From Holacanthus passer (lineage: Eukaryota > Chordata > Actinopteri > Pomacanthidae): DNA of 64,000 nucleotides. Under the pieces are notes generated by a model, which was given only the letters and a program-made list of their open reading frames with translations, did no database searches and was not told the DNA's origin. Position numbers and translations under genes: made by a program. Shown piece after piece: positions 22,356-36,719 of this stretch (position 1 is its first letter; every line of letters starts with the position of its first letter). The stretch covers positions 2,232,001-2,296,000 of the forward strand of contig JAFREQ010000079.1 in NCBI GenBank assembly GCA_025331565.1. The letters are read 5' to 3'.

Positions 22356-25344
22356 CTCCTTCTGTGTGTGCACATTTTTGTTATTTCCGACTTCGGTGAC
22401 CCCAAGTTGTCGTGTCAAAAAAAAAAAAGACACTGTCACAAACCTGCAGACAAGAAAACACTTCTCAGTGAATCTAACCTGAGGACACTGAGAATTCATA
22501 GCAACACACACAGACTTTGCCAATTTTCACTGGGATTGTCTCATTTTTCAAACTTCCCCAAAACTTATCCCATTATAATAATTAGACAGACGCTCCAGTA
22601 CAGTAATACAAGTCTACACACGGGGGCTTTAAGGTAGCTTACAGCAACGTACAGTGCAAAACTATAAATATCCACTAATCCTTTTATTCATTCTGTGCAA
22701 ACTCATATCACCGAGACAAGAAATAGTGAATATGCTTCTTATTTTCTGGCTGATAAAACTTGATTATCTTTCATTTCCAGAGTAAGATCGCGTTTGTATT
22801 TCTGGGATATTGACAGTCAATATAATTTCCACATGTGAAAACCAAAAAGGAGAAAAACTTGGGGTTCAGGAAGGATAGGAAGATAGATCTCTAAAACCTT
22901 ATCATATTTTTTTTTGACTTTGAAGCGCAGCGGTGTCTTCATGAAAAAGAATCTTAAAATATTCCCGTAAAACAGATTGGTGCTGAAGTGCATGTTGTTC
23001 AGTACATGGTCTTTTCAGTTTTTTGTTACGCCGCTTCAAGCCATTTCTTTTTAATATTGTCTGTGTGTAAACCTGTGCAATATGATATGATGGTTCGCTT
23101 CGTTCCTAATCCCCTGATGTCTCACAGATTCTCCTCACTCTTTCAGCGCGATTGAATTGTCTGGCGAGGTTAGCCAGATTCAGCTGAAGGACTCGGCTTT
23201 TGGCTGCTGGCTCCCGTCTGGATGTGAAAGGCTCGTTCTGAGGCTTGGACCACAATCAGTGGGAAGGAGTGCGCGTAAAAGGGTTTTATGGCATTGTGTG
23301 CGCACGTCGGGGTGAAAAGAAGACAGATATTGAGGAGTTTAAAAGTTGAACGGAAAGATTACGAGAGAGAGAAGAATGAAAGTCTTAGTGTGTGTTTCTG
23401 TACTGTAGATGTACAGTAACAAGTGTGTGTGTAGTGGCCACTCCTTAGTATTCAGGCACCACTGAGTCATCAACATCATCTCTCAGCATGGCTGTGATCA
23501 AAGCGTCTGGTTGGAGAAGACTTCGATGTTTACCATACCTGCCTGCGTCCTAAACAGCAGGCCGGATCAACCGGCAAACATCAAAGGATGCTTCGCTCTC
23601 TCTCGTCCATTATCTCTCTGTCTCTCCCTCTCGCTGTGTCACCCCTCTCTCCATCCACAACTTTTTTTTTTCCCTCTCCAGCTTCACTTGATCTCCCTCT
23701 GTCACTCTCGTAGATGTGGCGTTCACGCTGTGGCCTGAAAAAAAAAAACCCCCCAAAAAAACTGCCGCCCTGAGCGTGAGGTGTCAGTCAGATGAGATGC
23801 TTTCTGTATCTCCGCCGAGATTTTGATTCAGAAGATGCTTCAAAGGGAAGCTCCGAAAAGAGTGATGCAAGATTTCGGCCTACAAGGTCTGCGTCGGGCA
23901 AACATCCATGTAAACAAATAGGAGAGGAAAAATGACAGGTGTTCAATTATGAGATGTACCTGTGCAGTATATATTATGGGTTTAACTCTCATTTTTGTCT
24001 GCACATGCAGTATAGCATGCGTCTTGTTCACATGGACATTTGAGAGGGGGGGGACCTTGCCCCAAAAATGATGACAAATAATTATGATGGAAGCAAAGGA
24101 GGAAGTAAAGGGGGGTTTGATGGATGGGTCAACAATGTGACTGTTGCTGACTTGATTAAGACAAATGACCCGTTGATCCCCGACCAATCATAGCTTGCTT
24201 TCACAGGATGTCATAAGGCGCCCCCAAGATGCGATGTCTGCGTCACTACACAGAATAAAAAGACAAACTGTTGTGCCCATTTTTGTTCCCACCATCCGGT
24301 TGACATCGAGCTGAGATCTTGTCTGAACCTGGCATAACATGGGCAACAGGTGTCCACTTCCTGTTTCCAACTGACAGTCAATGTTTTTTTTTTAAAAGCA
24401 GGACCTTAATCATTCCCTAACCTCAACCACATGTTCATTATTATGATGACGAAGCTCCCCCACCTGTACAGAACTTATTTCAAACCACAATCTTTCCCTT
24501 TGTTATTCTGAGTCCATTTTGTGCCTAAACCTAAACATCACTAATTAAGATTTATTGTCCGACTGGGATTTGTAACGGACAAATGATGCCGTTAGATCAG
24601 AAACTGTTTCTATGTGTTCTATGTTTTGCAGTTTAATTTGGAAGACTTAATGCATGCACGCACAAGGATGTGAAATCGTGTTTTAAAATATTCAAAAATT
24701 TGGCTTTGCAGATGATTATGAGGAAGGAAATACACACAACACGTTTGCCAGACTGAGAGCAGACTGAGCATAACTTTTTCTTGTTTGCAAGTAAACTCCT
24801 TTAACTAAGATTCCACAGGAAAGTTCTAAGTAATTCTTTTTCTCTTGTATAGTGAAAAAAAAAAAATCCGCTGCTCATTCCCCATGTCACTCCATGTTTG
24901 TTGGAAGAGGAGTCAAGAAGAACAGGTGCACGGATCTGGACTGGATCGATCATGAATTTTAACACATCCGATTCATCTTCACTTCTCCAGTTGAAGGCAC
25001 AACTTGGGAAAAGTCGGCTTCTGCTGCCAACTTCTCCCTGCAGACACAGTGGGTGATCATCATTCTCTTATCGACGGGAATGAACATCCAGTTTGCTTCC
25101 TACCACACGCCGACGCAAAGTGATTGCACCATTATCACTGGATAACCACGTCCAATTCCTGGCACTGTTGGCCAAATGAGAATATGGAGTCTTTTAAGTG
25201 TAAAATTTCATATTCGGCAACTGAAATGTGCACAATTTCACCTCATTTGGATTCTGGCATGAAGGAGCTGCAGACTCTTTCATGATGTGTGTCTGTGAGT
25301 AGCCTCAGTCTCGTCTCAGTCTGCCGCAGCTTCAGTCGCTCTCA

Positions 25345-25690
25345 GTGTCTCTCCAATTAACTCCACATTACTCTCCGTTTCTATCTCTCCATCTTCATCT
25401 GCTCCTGTCTTCACTCTATCTTGTCCTCCCTTTCTTTGCCTCAATCTTCATCTCTCCTCACTTCAGATTCATTTACTCGCTCTCCTATCCCTCTTTTCCT
25501 CCTCTCCCACTTCCCCTCCAGGAGCACGGCAGCGTCTTTTGGTGTTGTTAATTTCTCCTCTTTTCAGTCTTCACGACTCTCATCCTCCCTTCTGTTTTCT
25601 CTTCATTGTTTTCTTCCTTTGTCTTAACTCGTTCCCTCCCCATTTGTGTATTTCTAACATCCCGTCCTGCCTCCTTCTGCTTCCAGCTCA
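25345..25690 (+). repeat. polypyrimidine tract
   Basis: About 340 bp with strong CT bias (TCTCC, TTCCTC and similar words). The frames over it are Ser/Leu/Pro-rich and are not genes. Confidence 0.75.
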
Positions 25691-27480
25691 TTCTTTTTGA
25701 ATGTTTAAAATGACTTCTACACACACACACACACACACACACTTCTTCCTCTTGCTGAGACTCTTCAGCTGCTTTTCTCCCAGCATGAGGTGTTCCTCTC
25801 TCATGCTGTCGTCTCTGCCTGCGACTCCCGCTGCATTGCTGCTGATGCTCCACACAAACACATGCTGAGACTCATACACATACGTAAATATAGCATATTA
25901 GGGCACATGTGCGTTGAGACACATGATGCAGAATATACACAATGCATCCACATTACCACACGCAGGGAAATACCGGGATTCATAAACACAGATGCACGTG
26001 TTTAATTATGCAAATTAGCTCTTCATTGTCACGTCTGCGTAAACACACGCGTGCAAACAAAAAATAGACACAACACAATGCACGCAAATATCGTACTGTA
26101 CGTACACTGCCTGAACCATCAAACACACACACTCGCATTCCCAAGCTCGAGTCGTGTTGTTTTGACAAGTTCCACATCTGTCACACTGAATAATGTCGCC
26201 CATAGATCACTGCGGTGACATTCACCACATCTAAAAGGTTATTATGTATTTCTTCAAGACGGGCAACATGGGGCCCCCTGCGGATTAAAGCGCCGCCTGT
26301 GCCAATCCCTGGCAAATTCACACACATATGCACACGCTGTCACACACAAACATACATACAGTGGCATACATGCCGACACCCACGGCACCGCATTAACATA
26401 ACAAACCTTGTCAGAAGAAAATCTCCAGACCCCCTGGAAGAATAATTGTCACCTTGGTGATGTGGTAGCTAAAATATACACACACAAAAAAGTAGAGACA
26501 GAATAGAGCCAAAGCCAGACAGATAGAGTGACAAAGCCACTGATGGATGGACAAGCAGGATGAGTTAGCGAGACAGACGAGATGAGAGTTGGGGCACACG
26601 CGGCGCATCTGACAAGCTGACAGGCAGAGTGCATGATACGCCTGTATCAGTCTCCTTGTTTTCTGAGGGGCATTCACCAGCGATGCAGCACCGGCTTTGG
26701 CACCGTCGACAGCCTCAACAGCGAGGGGGCCGTATTGGTATCGACAAGGTTGGCCCAAAGCGAAGCGTGAAGGAGCTGATGGCTGGTGTCCGAGCACAGC
26801 GATAGGAATCATTCGGCACGGGGGGGGGGGTCGGCGAAGACAAGAAAGGATCTGTGTCAGCGCCCGGCAGAAATGTCACGTATCCACAGAGTCAATGTTT
26901 AAAGAAGGGGGAAGAACTGGCTGATTTATTTTTCATCCCATCAATACTCATGCATTCCTAAGATTTTATAATGCAGTTTTAATGACTTTTTTTTTTATAT
27001 TGCGAGACACTTTTGGCTGTCAATCAACGTAACTACCAATATTTTGTGGAGACTCACCAAAAAAAAAAAAAAGTTTTCTATCAATTTATTCTTTCGCACT
27101 TGGTTATATTTTCCACGAAACTTTCAGCCCACATTTGACCAAGAGAGCAACTCTGCCCCGTAAGGGCAAAGCTGCAAACCCAAACCCTCCATGGTTTGGT
27201 TCTTGATTTATTCATGAACTATTGATGAATATTCTGCACTAAGACTCCTCAGACCTGGCAACTAAATGCTGATAACAATGCTACAGTCCAGGATCATGAT
27301 AAAGATGAATGTGCTTTTACTGTTTTGGCTCAAATTTGAGAATAAGTCCACTTTTTAAATTAATCAATTCAAGCTTCAGTTTATTTAAAGTGCACAACAC
27401 CCACAGAGCCAGTTTACAAGTCAGTAAAGGACAACAGGAAGGACACACAATATTACATCACATACACAGGTTACACTCAG

Positions 27481-27726
27481 TTGCCAGTTTATTACGTTAG
27501 ACCTAAATAAAACTAATGCTGTTGAATATTATTAATGTTAATGTTTCATTATATTATTTTTATTTTGGTTGGAATTATTCAGAGATAATTGTGGAGGATG
27601 TAGTTTGAATTGCAGAGCTGTTTTTTAGCCGCCTTCATTGATAAAAAAAGATTTTAAGATTTACTGCACGATGATTTCTTGTACTATTGCAATGCCTTTA
27701 TCTGGCTGTACCTAATAAACTGGCAA
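27481..27726. mobile_element. 246 bp MITE with perfect 14 bp TIRs
   Basis: TTGCCAGTTTATTA at 27481-27494 is exactly repeated in inverse at 27713-27726 (TAATAAACTGGCAA). The interior is AT-rich and has no open frame. I recognise the ACCTAATAAACTGGC terminus as a common fish repeat end. A target duplication is not evident. Confidence 0.7.
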
Positions 27727-27845
27727 TCGCAAGTCTCTGTGTTTGACCGCTCCCTGTTTCTGTCTCATTGCATTTTATGAAATCGTGCTTTCATCTGTAC
27801 TTGTGAAGAATCACTTGTGGGTTTAAAGGGCTTTTTTTTTCCCAC

Positions 27846-28110
27846 TCGCTGATTGACAGTGTGACTGACAGATTACCAGACGAAGTGATTGACAGAGTGA
27901 CAACACGATTATGCAACTGACTGATTCGGCAGCTAAAGGACCATCAGGCTTGCTGGCCCACTGACTGACTGGCTCATTAACGGACTACCTGGATAACTGG
28001 CTGGGTGAAAAACCAGCCGTGTGACTGACTGTCTGACTTCTAATCTTTCACATGAACAAACTGGCTGAGTGTCAAACTGACTGACTTATTAACTGTCTGT
28101 CTCGCTCTGG
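27846..28110 (+). repeat. decayed GACT-rich tandem repeat
   Basis: GACTGACTG, CTGACTGG, GACAGTGTGACTGACAG and related words recur at irregular spacing over about 265 bp, as expected of an old ACTG tetranucleotide or short minisatellite array. Confidence 0.5.
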
Positions 28111-31100
28111 CATCACCCTCTGGCTTAAAGATCTTCATCTAATATGGATGGGTTGATCCAGATTGACGAGGTGAACTAATCCATGTAGTTTGGGTCAAAG
28201 CGTTTGAGTCTCTGCGGGTTGGAAGTCGCAGAGGGCAGAGGGAGCGAACAGGGAAAGCTGGTGTATAGATTGCTTTGCAGCATCTCTAATGAGTAATTAA
28301 ACACTTGAATGGAGTCCAATTAAGATACACACCGGGTTTGCAGGCACGCACACGCAGCTGCGCACACACATACTGTACATATATCCACGTGTCGACGCAC
28401 AAGTAAACATCAGCATGTAAACAAAATCAGAGACACACATAGGGAAGCATGCACGCTCATACTAATAGTCACACTTGTGCGAGTAAATCCAAAATAGAAA
28501 CACACACACACACACACACATGCGCGCGTGCGCACACACACTCAAGTCTCGCCACATTAAGTGCAGCCATATGTGCTGAATGTTGTACGTGGTTCTGGAC
28601 AGAGTGAAGGTCAACGCCGTCTGACTTCCTCCCTCTCTTTGTCCGTCTCTTTCTCCGCTCTCTGTGCTTGTCTCTCCATCTCCGCCCCCGTCCCTCCTCG
28701 GCTCTGTCTCTCTCCTGTTCTGTCCACTTCTCTTTGTGTCAATCTTTCTTCCTGTCACTCAATTTCAAATCAATCTCGGGGCCAATTCCAAGGTGCAAAA
28801 GCCAAAAAAACAAACAGATTCTGGAGCGAGATTGTCCTCACAAGAGAGACGACAGCTCGGTCGGTGACCTGAGTTTACGTTAACCTGACTCGGACTCGGA
28901 CGTCGTTTAATCTGGGATGTTATTGAAACTAAACAGCTCGCACAAAGTCTTGTCTGACCATGTCAAAAGGCAAAGTGTCTATAGCTGTTCCAAATGGCCA
29001 AACTTGAAGACGATACAAGACACGATAAATATCCAGATGGTGATAACGTGACATGCTTTCTTTATGTGAAATGTAGAAGGGGCGACACCACTTGGGTCAA
29101 CAAAGCATCTGACAGTCCAACCGTCAGTGGTTTCTTTTAACCCTGACTGATCCTTTCCTACCTACCTCAACCGAGTAATTCTTCTTTTAACGATAACTAT
29201 GATTAAACAGGATGTTTTTCTTTTTTTTTTATTTATTATGATCACAATCTTTTCTTAATCTTAACAATAACTGTCCCTCGGCTCTGGATGTGATCAAAAC
29301 CATAGACTATAAATATCTTCACATAGAGTCTATGACCAAAACCTTATCATAGAGGAGGCATGAAAAAAAGATTTACTGGCACATAAATAATTGCTGTGAC
29401 AGTCATTTGGAAGGTCAGAAAATGCTCATATGTGTTATTTCTGAAGGTGATGTCAAACTGTATTTAATTATTTAGGACGGACATCAAGGTGTGAAGATGA
29501 TTTGAACACCATCAACCGGTCGACTAAAAGAAAAAATACATTTTAGGGCAAATACCATTTCTTCCATTCTTTATATTTGTCATGTCACCTAGATCGCAAC
29601 ATCTAAAACAACAGGAAGCCTCTCTCTTCTTAATTTTTCACAACAGATGAAGAAGAAGTGCTTCTCTCCCCGGCTCCTCTCTCGGTCTTTCTGTATTCCT
29701 GTCTCCCACTCAACACATCTTGGAGTAATCCCACGGCGTCCAAACCCTCTTTTCTCATCTTCTTTCCTGCCACTGATCTCCCAAAAATTCCACCCCCCAC
29801 CCGTCGTCTCTCCTCTCTCCTTCAAAACTCTCTCCTCTGCAAACGTTACATCTCCAACTTGACTCTTCACCAAAAAGTGATTCCTCGCTCTTGTACCCCA
29901 TGTTGGTGAGATAATGAACACTTTTACAGATGCTCTTTGTAGAATCACACTCAAATAGTTTGCATAGACCCTTCGTCTTCAAGAGTCTCTTAAAAAATTG
30001 AAACGCTACAAAACCAGCAGTGTTAAAGCACATTCTTAAAGCGTCGCTCTCTCCTCTGATTTTCTGTTTTTGTTATTTTCAAGTCCGATTGAAGTTGAAT
30101 CGCGTGTTTTTTTCCCCCTGCTATAGCAGCGTGTCCTGTCCTGTGCCCTCTTTTTGTGAAAAATAAATTTCTAAAAGAGAAGAAGAAAATAAATGCATCA
30201 TTTATATTGAGAGCACCGCCTCTCTGTGCAAGCAGGAATGCCCTTGGTTTGGCTTCTTTGCATACGGCCGATCAAATCCTGAACTGCATTTGCATAAAGA
30301 GGTAATGTCACTGTTTCTGTCATAGGCTGACGGTCACACTAACATTCATACATGCACAACGCAACAGGAGCCATGACTTTGAAGCGCGACCCACGTGAGC
30401 TTCCTGGCTCATATCTCCAGGTCTTGTCCTGCACCGTCGCTTGTTGTCACGATTATTCGGTTTAGAGACTAAAGAGCGTTTTGCTGCTAACAAAACACCA
30501 TCTGTCCTTGGCTTGTAAACTATGCCAGCATATGTTTGTTGACATTTAGTGGGTTTACACGCACTTAAAGGTTTCTGACCAATAGTGGCACCATGACGCA
30601 ATGCTCCCCGTTTTGTTTGATCCATGCACAAGGACATGAGAGCGAGACGCAAACAAACAAGCCAGACAGCAAACATGGATGTAAACAATGCACGATGTAG
30701 GATTTTTTTTTTTTTTTGAAAAAGGCTTTGCAAATGTTTCATGAGGAAGACATGTAACATGTTTGTTAGATGTTGAGGATGCACGCAACGCGCTTTGTTG
30801 GAGTTCAAACGAAACATTAGTTTGTTAACAAGAAATCTCCACAGGTCACTTTTAAACAGCTGCGGTTCAGTTCATATACAGTATATAGGCTGATTTCTTA
30901 AACATCATGTCTATGAGAAACCAGATTATGCATTTGAGGAAGGGGATCAGAGGAACTTGATTTCCCCAGCTGGAGTCCCCCAGAGAACGTCAATTTCTTG
31001 GTGTGGATGTAGCCCGGTTTCTGATTAGCTTTTTACAAGTATGCATGTGCACGATAAAGACTACAGACAGAACAAGTCGCTTGTAACAGCAGAGCGGATG

Positions 31101-33494
31101 GATGAAAGGAGAATTCATTACACGTAGAAATGAGACTTCCTATTCCGTCTGAAGGACTATAACTGAACCTGAAACTCACACAAAGTAAAAGCAAAAGTTC
31201 AATAATTCAGTTTTAACATCTGGGCAGCTGTTAATTCGTAAGGCCGAGACTGGGGAGAAATCTGATTACCGACTTGCTGCACGTATACATGGATTTACGT
31301 TAACCAGTAGTGCATGTAAATACTTTTTCCGATTGCATTTCTGAGAACATAATTCCTTGTAAACGAACTGATTGGATCTCCTTGTCCCGGCTCAGATGAC
31401 AATCAAACTCATGCACCGCTCAGACGTTTAAAGGAGCATTTCGCATACGTCCCAAACACCAATTTTCCTTCCTTTTAAAAATTTTCAAAATCAACTCGAA
31501 GGGTCGACTAATTGTAATTTCACTCAGGCTTGAACAAATCAGAGTAATTACTGGTTAGTACAGAACCAGTGGTAAAAAACCACAGAAGAATCCTCTTTTT
31601 TTGGTTTTCCTCTCTCATCATCTCCATGTGTTAAGTCTAATCTTTTTTCTTCTCTCTCCCTCTCCTTTTCTCTGATCATCTCCTTCCACGGTGCTCTCCT
31701 CCCCAAATTTCCTTCTCTACCCTTTCATTCTCTCTCTCTCTTTCCATCTGGTGTCTCTCTATGAGCATTAATCAGAGTGCTCAAGCACCATGACCAAAAC
31801 AACTCCGCAGAGACTCGCTCGCTGCTTCTCTCTCCGAGTCTCTCTTCCTCGGTCTCACTCTTTTTTTTGTCTCAAATAGTCACAGATAGCCCCCACCCAC
31901 TACCCCACTACCCACTACCCACTACACACACACACGCTAAGACATCCATAAACATTAGTCAATCTCGGTTATGATTTCAACCTGGCCTGAAGCTACTTTT
32001 GTTGTGATGGTAGAAGTCTTTCATCCATCTCAAAACTTACTGTCGTGTGCAGAGAGCTGATTTTCATAGAATACGCTCAAACTACAGGGGGGGACAAATT
32101 GTCCTGCAGTAATGTTTTTCATGCGGTTGTTTCGAGTCCATCCATCACCGCAGACTCAGTGCAAACCACTAACTGAGTTATGAATTTGCGTTATCAAATA
32201 TGACCCTCGGTTCTTTTTTTTTTTCCCGCCGGCACGACGGAGGCTGCGGCTGAATCTGCTGTTGAAATTCACAGTTGGCATCACATCTGGACGCTGTGAG
32301 TCCCTTGACATTCTGCAAACATGGTTGTGCTCTTTCAGCAGCAGCTCACGGCTCGTTGATGAGGACGCTGCCATTTTGGATGACATGGGCAAGATCAATA
32401 CAGTACAATATGAACCCACACCAAAGTATACAGCATGTAGGGATGAGAGCAGGATGTGTTTGCAAATTAGACTTTATTGCTATTATTTTTAAGGTTGACC
32501 ACTATTCATATTTAAGTCTATAAAAAGGGTTGTGGAGAATGCAGCAGCTTTAAAGTGATATTTGAATATGAACACCTAATACTTGGATGTTTTGAAAAAT
32601 AGATTGAATGGAATTGTAAGATTCATTTTATAGAGATTAATTTTGAAAATATACTTTTGTAGATAAGCATATTAGATATACCACATATTTAAAATGTTCC
32701 TATTTTGGGGTTTTTCCATGAGAACTACATAATCTTTGCATATGGCCTGTGGTATTTTTGCTTCCTGTTTCAATCAATTTCAAACGGAGCAACACATCAG
32801 CATGGAGGAGAGTTAATAAGATCTCAGTTCTTTCTAGTTTACTTTTTAGGTATTAGAATAAAATTAACCCACAAAAGGTTTTATGATGAATAAGAGGAAT
32901 AGACCATCAATTAAAAACTCCCATTAAAACCAGTACAAACTAATTTTTTTGGAGCATTAAGTTGCAGAAGTGTGACTTTTTTTTTTCCATGTGTTTCTTT
33001 TTCGATACGCCACCCACAATTATTTCGGTGGAGAATATCTGCCAGGTTGATGCCAGCGGGAGGGAATACTGGACTCTGCACCCTCCACACAGAGTCACAC
33101 AGGGTTGGAAAGCCGTCACTATCCGTCATCTCCGCTCTGCTAAGTTCATGATTTGTTTAGCATTTTAAACAGCTATAATTTGAGGTCCTTTCCCTCTTCA
33201 GACAAAACAGTCTTCTGTCAAGCTCACAGATGTATTGTCTTGGGTCCGTATTTTCACCGGATGTGAAGATGGAATTGCACATTTATCTCACAGGCTCTGG
33301 TGCTCTGCAGGATTTATTCTCACTGTCTTAAAGCAAACCGAGAGGCAACCAACATGGCTAAGATTCAAGATGCTGATTTTCAAAAATCACCACACGTTTG
33401 AAAACTGTTGCTTGTCTAAAACAGATTTTATGGCTTATAGGGGTGTATTTGGTAGCTGTGTGAGATCAACTGAGTGCTATCACACTCTACTGCA

Positions 33495-33912
33495 ACCCCG
33501 ATTGCAAAAAAGTTGGGATGCAACATAAATTAAAACCAGTACAAAGAGAATATATTTAATGTTTGAGCTCACCAACTTCACTGATTTTTGTAAATATCTG
33601 CTTTTTCTGAATTTGATGGCGGCAACATGTTTCAAACAGGTTGGGACAGGAGCAACAAAAGACTGTGAAAGTTGTGGACTGATTGAAAACACCTGTTTGG
33701 ATCCTTCCACAGGTAAACAGGTTGATTGGTAACAGGTGATAGTATCATGATTGGGTATGAAAGGTTCATCCTGGAAAGACATGATTGTAGGAAGAAGATT
33801 ACTACATGGACTCGTAAACCTGATTTCCACATTAAACACAGTTTCTCTGCAAATGGTTGCATCCTGTTTTTATTTATGTTTTACACAGCATAGAATCAGT
33901 GTTGTACAACCA
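33495..33912 (+). mobile_element. DNA transposon remnant, family D copy 1
   Basis: The left end is CAACCCCGATTGCAAAAAAG followed by TTGGGATGC, a terminus very common in fish genomes. The body from 33640 to 33790 matches 53150-53340 in reverse complement almost base for base (for example ACAGGTGATAGTATCATGAT against ATCATGATACTATCACCTGT). The right end carries the inverse of the AACATAAATAAAAACAGGAT terminal block. The minus-strand frames here are not a recognisable transposase. Confidence 0.75.
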
Positions 33913-36719
33913 AATTAGTTTTATCTGGCACCAAGCAGATGACAAGATGACTATGAGCAGTTAATCAGACTCCAGGCTCTGTGTTTATCAAACTGCTAAA
34001 AGTGACATTTTTGACTTAAATGAAAGATAAGACAGTGAAAATCCTTCCTTTTTTCTCCTCCTCCCAAACTCAACTTAAAATGCTCTTAAATTTAAGAAAG
34101 CAGAAATCTCTAGTTAAGAGTAGATCGTAGATGACCGTGGTACAAAAACAGAGGCAAAAATATATTGATCTGCACATTTCAAAGGTTGCTACACTTTTTG
34201 TTTTTGCATTAAATAGGGCACAAACAACCCACTAAATTCTCTCCATGATTTCTCTGATCTACCTCATCTATCAGCAACAGACTTTCCTCTCCGTTCACTT
34301 TTATACTTGAGTATTAAAAATATATTAGATTGCTAGTTTCACTGCTCACTCGCTGCAGGTGATACGACAATATGGCAGATGTTGGGTAAATCCTTGTCTC
34401 TGATTGGCTGTTCCTGCTCGTAGCACACATGTAATTAAGTGTGCGAGAACTACTACAAGGTGATTTCTACACCTCACAATAAGAAGAAGTAAATCACTTG
34501 AATAATGTGTCTTTTTCATCACATACACCAAACAACCTCTCGACTCTCAAGTTGGCTTTTCAAAGTATTTTCAAAAGTTGAACAGGCTTCCAGAGTTTCC
34601 TTTGAGAAACCTGCAAGTGAAGCCGCAGATGCTTCATCCATGTTGTTGCTCAGCCTAATGGATTTAAGGCCTGTGTGAGTCAGAGTCTGAGTCACCGGGA
34701 TCATGACTCTCACTTCACAAGAGCTCAAATGAACTCTTAATCCAGGTGTCCAACATGAGTTTGAATAAAGCACGCTGATTAGAAAGCCTCCATCTGCAAC
34801 ATGTAATTCTATAAAAATTTTTAAATTTCATTAAAATTACTCACAACAAAGTTCCTTGAAGGCAATGTTATGTTTAATGCTGCTCGACGAACGAGCCAAC
34901 CGTGAGACGCCTTTTTCTGGAGCGAGCTACGAGGCAGGTCAAGGGTTAAAGCTTCAAATTTTATCTCTGATGAAATCACTGCAACGCCAATTACTTTTGC
35001 TCAGTTGCCTCTGGCTTGTGCAAACAAAGATGCATTTGAATTCGTCAGTAAGATGTCAAAATGGCAGGATTTGATGTTTTCATCTCTCTTGTTTCATCCA
35101 GGATCTGCTCGCGTTGCAGCACGTTGGTCTGTGCTGCGAGAAGGTGTACGGCAGAGCAAGGGTTAAGGCTCTAAGAGGATGATGTGTGTTCAGTCTTCTT
35201 TTCATTGTGAAGAGAGAGCGAGAGCTTTTTTTTTTTTTCCCTTTTAAATGGGAACACAGCTTTTCTCCACCGGTGGCCAAACCTTGACCCTCAAACCGAT
35301 CTAGAAATAGGCATTCGCTAAGGGAGGAAAAGAAAGAAACACACTCGCACACATAAAGCCTCCAGCCTTTCCTTTCACACACACACACACACACACTTCC
35401 CACTGCCTGAGCGTAGATGCGTATAGCGCACACACACAAACACACACGCACACACACCAGCATGGTTTTCCACTTTTTCACTCTGGGGAGAAGGTGAACT
35501 CATATTGTCGACTGCTGAGTAAAACATAGCAGAATACACACACACACACACACACATGCAGACACACGTACATGCACGCACATACATACACACGCAAACA
35601 CGCACACAGACCCTGTAGACACAGACCCAGACTGTTGTTCCAGATGTCTCCTTTTTCTTTTTTTAAAAAAAAAAAGTGTGTCCCAGGAGATTGGTTCACG
35701 GTGGGCAAAGATTTCCAAAAGAAATTGCACTCGTGTGTGTACATGTGAGTGTGTACCTTACTGTCTTTGACTCACCACTCAGCTATACGTCTATACTGGA
35801 TATTTCTGTGTCTTACAGTATGGTTCACTTTGTGTCTCACTATTTTCAGATCAGATCAGAATGCAGAAAACAAGATAAAAATAAGTGAGCCGGGACTTTC
35901 TCAGAGTTATAAAATCAACACAATACACATACATGAAGATAAACAACATGAAACGCTCTGAGGAATCTGTGAGGAGTTTTTTAAAAACCCTCTCAGTTTG
36001 GTTGCAATGTCGTCCATCGATGTAGCTCCTCTCCTGCAGCTACTCGACACTGAGGATTGGGTTAATAAAACATTAACAAGTGAAATGCTGCAGAGAAGAG
36101 ATGTTTTGGTGCGTCTTCAACTCTAAAGTGAAACCAGAGTTCACAAACACTGCTTCAGCTGCAGGCAGCCAACAATCTGGTTTTGATGAGAATGGCACTC
36201 AGACTCCGAAATGTATGCAAACAGCGTCCTGCTGCTGTAGCTCCCGACTCTCTCCTCGTTTCCCTCACCTTCATCCACCCTAGATCTCCTCATCTAGCCC
36301 ACTTCTCCATCCCGCCTTCGCCGTCCCCTTGACAGTGCCCGGGCTCTGCTTCAGGCCGCCGTAACAGGAAGTGAGTCCAGAATGCGACAGACTGCCTTCG
36401 GCTGGTCGGCGGAGTTTACGGCTCCTGTGCGGCTGTATGAACAGCTGCACACTGGGAAGCCGTGACATCTGTGTTTACCAGCCCCGCAAAGATGTAGCCT
36501 TCATCGAGGTCTCAACTTTTTACTGCCTTCATTTCATGGTACAGTGAAATACTGCTGTTGTTTTGCCCCCCAGGAGGAGGTGGCTGTAAAATTTACATCT
36601 TGCTCTGTTTTCAGCTGTCTGACGGCATACAGCACGATATGGTAACAAGCAAATAAAGATTTTATGTTGCAGCTCGCCTGTTGAGATCTATTTTATGAAA
36701 GTGTTAAATAATAAATGAA

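Larger units (their letters stand above)
18011..27480. other. intron 1 segment, no gene seen
   Basis: Holds family E copy 2, the 20.1-20.7 kb candidate element, a polypurine tract, a (TG)n, family F copy 2, a CT-rich run at 23590-23700 and a polypyrimidine tract. CA-rich blocks lie at 25720-25742 and 26040-26380. The minus-strand frame at 18735-19220 (161 codons) has no recognisable similarity and no good splice context. Confidence 0.6.

Noticed and set aside
30575..30600. Minus-strand CHYWS codons as a possible ephrin exon 1 motif (AVYWN)
   Set aside because: The context does not match. No signal peptide precedes it and no phase-2 donor follows in frame.
30320..30817. 165-codon minus-strand frame
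   Set aside because: The longest frames here are interrupted by a poly(A)-driven lysine run and have no recognisable motif. Chance frame, possibly within a decayed repeat.
33480..33862. Minus-strand frames of 119 and 76 codons as a possible transposase
   Set aside because: They lie in a short non-autonomous element copy. The second copy at 53 kb does not preserve the frames and no catalytic motif is visible.
36610..36640. Minus-strand YRAVC codons resembling the ephrin RYAV motif
   Set aside because: Lacks the following YWN and a donor. Single short chance match.
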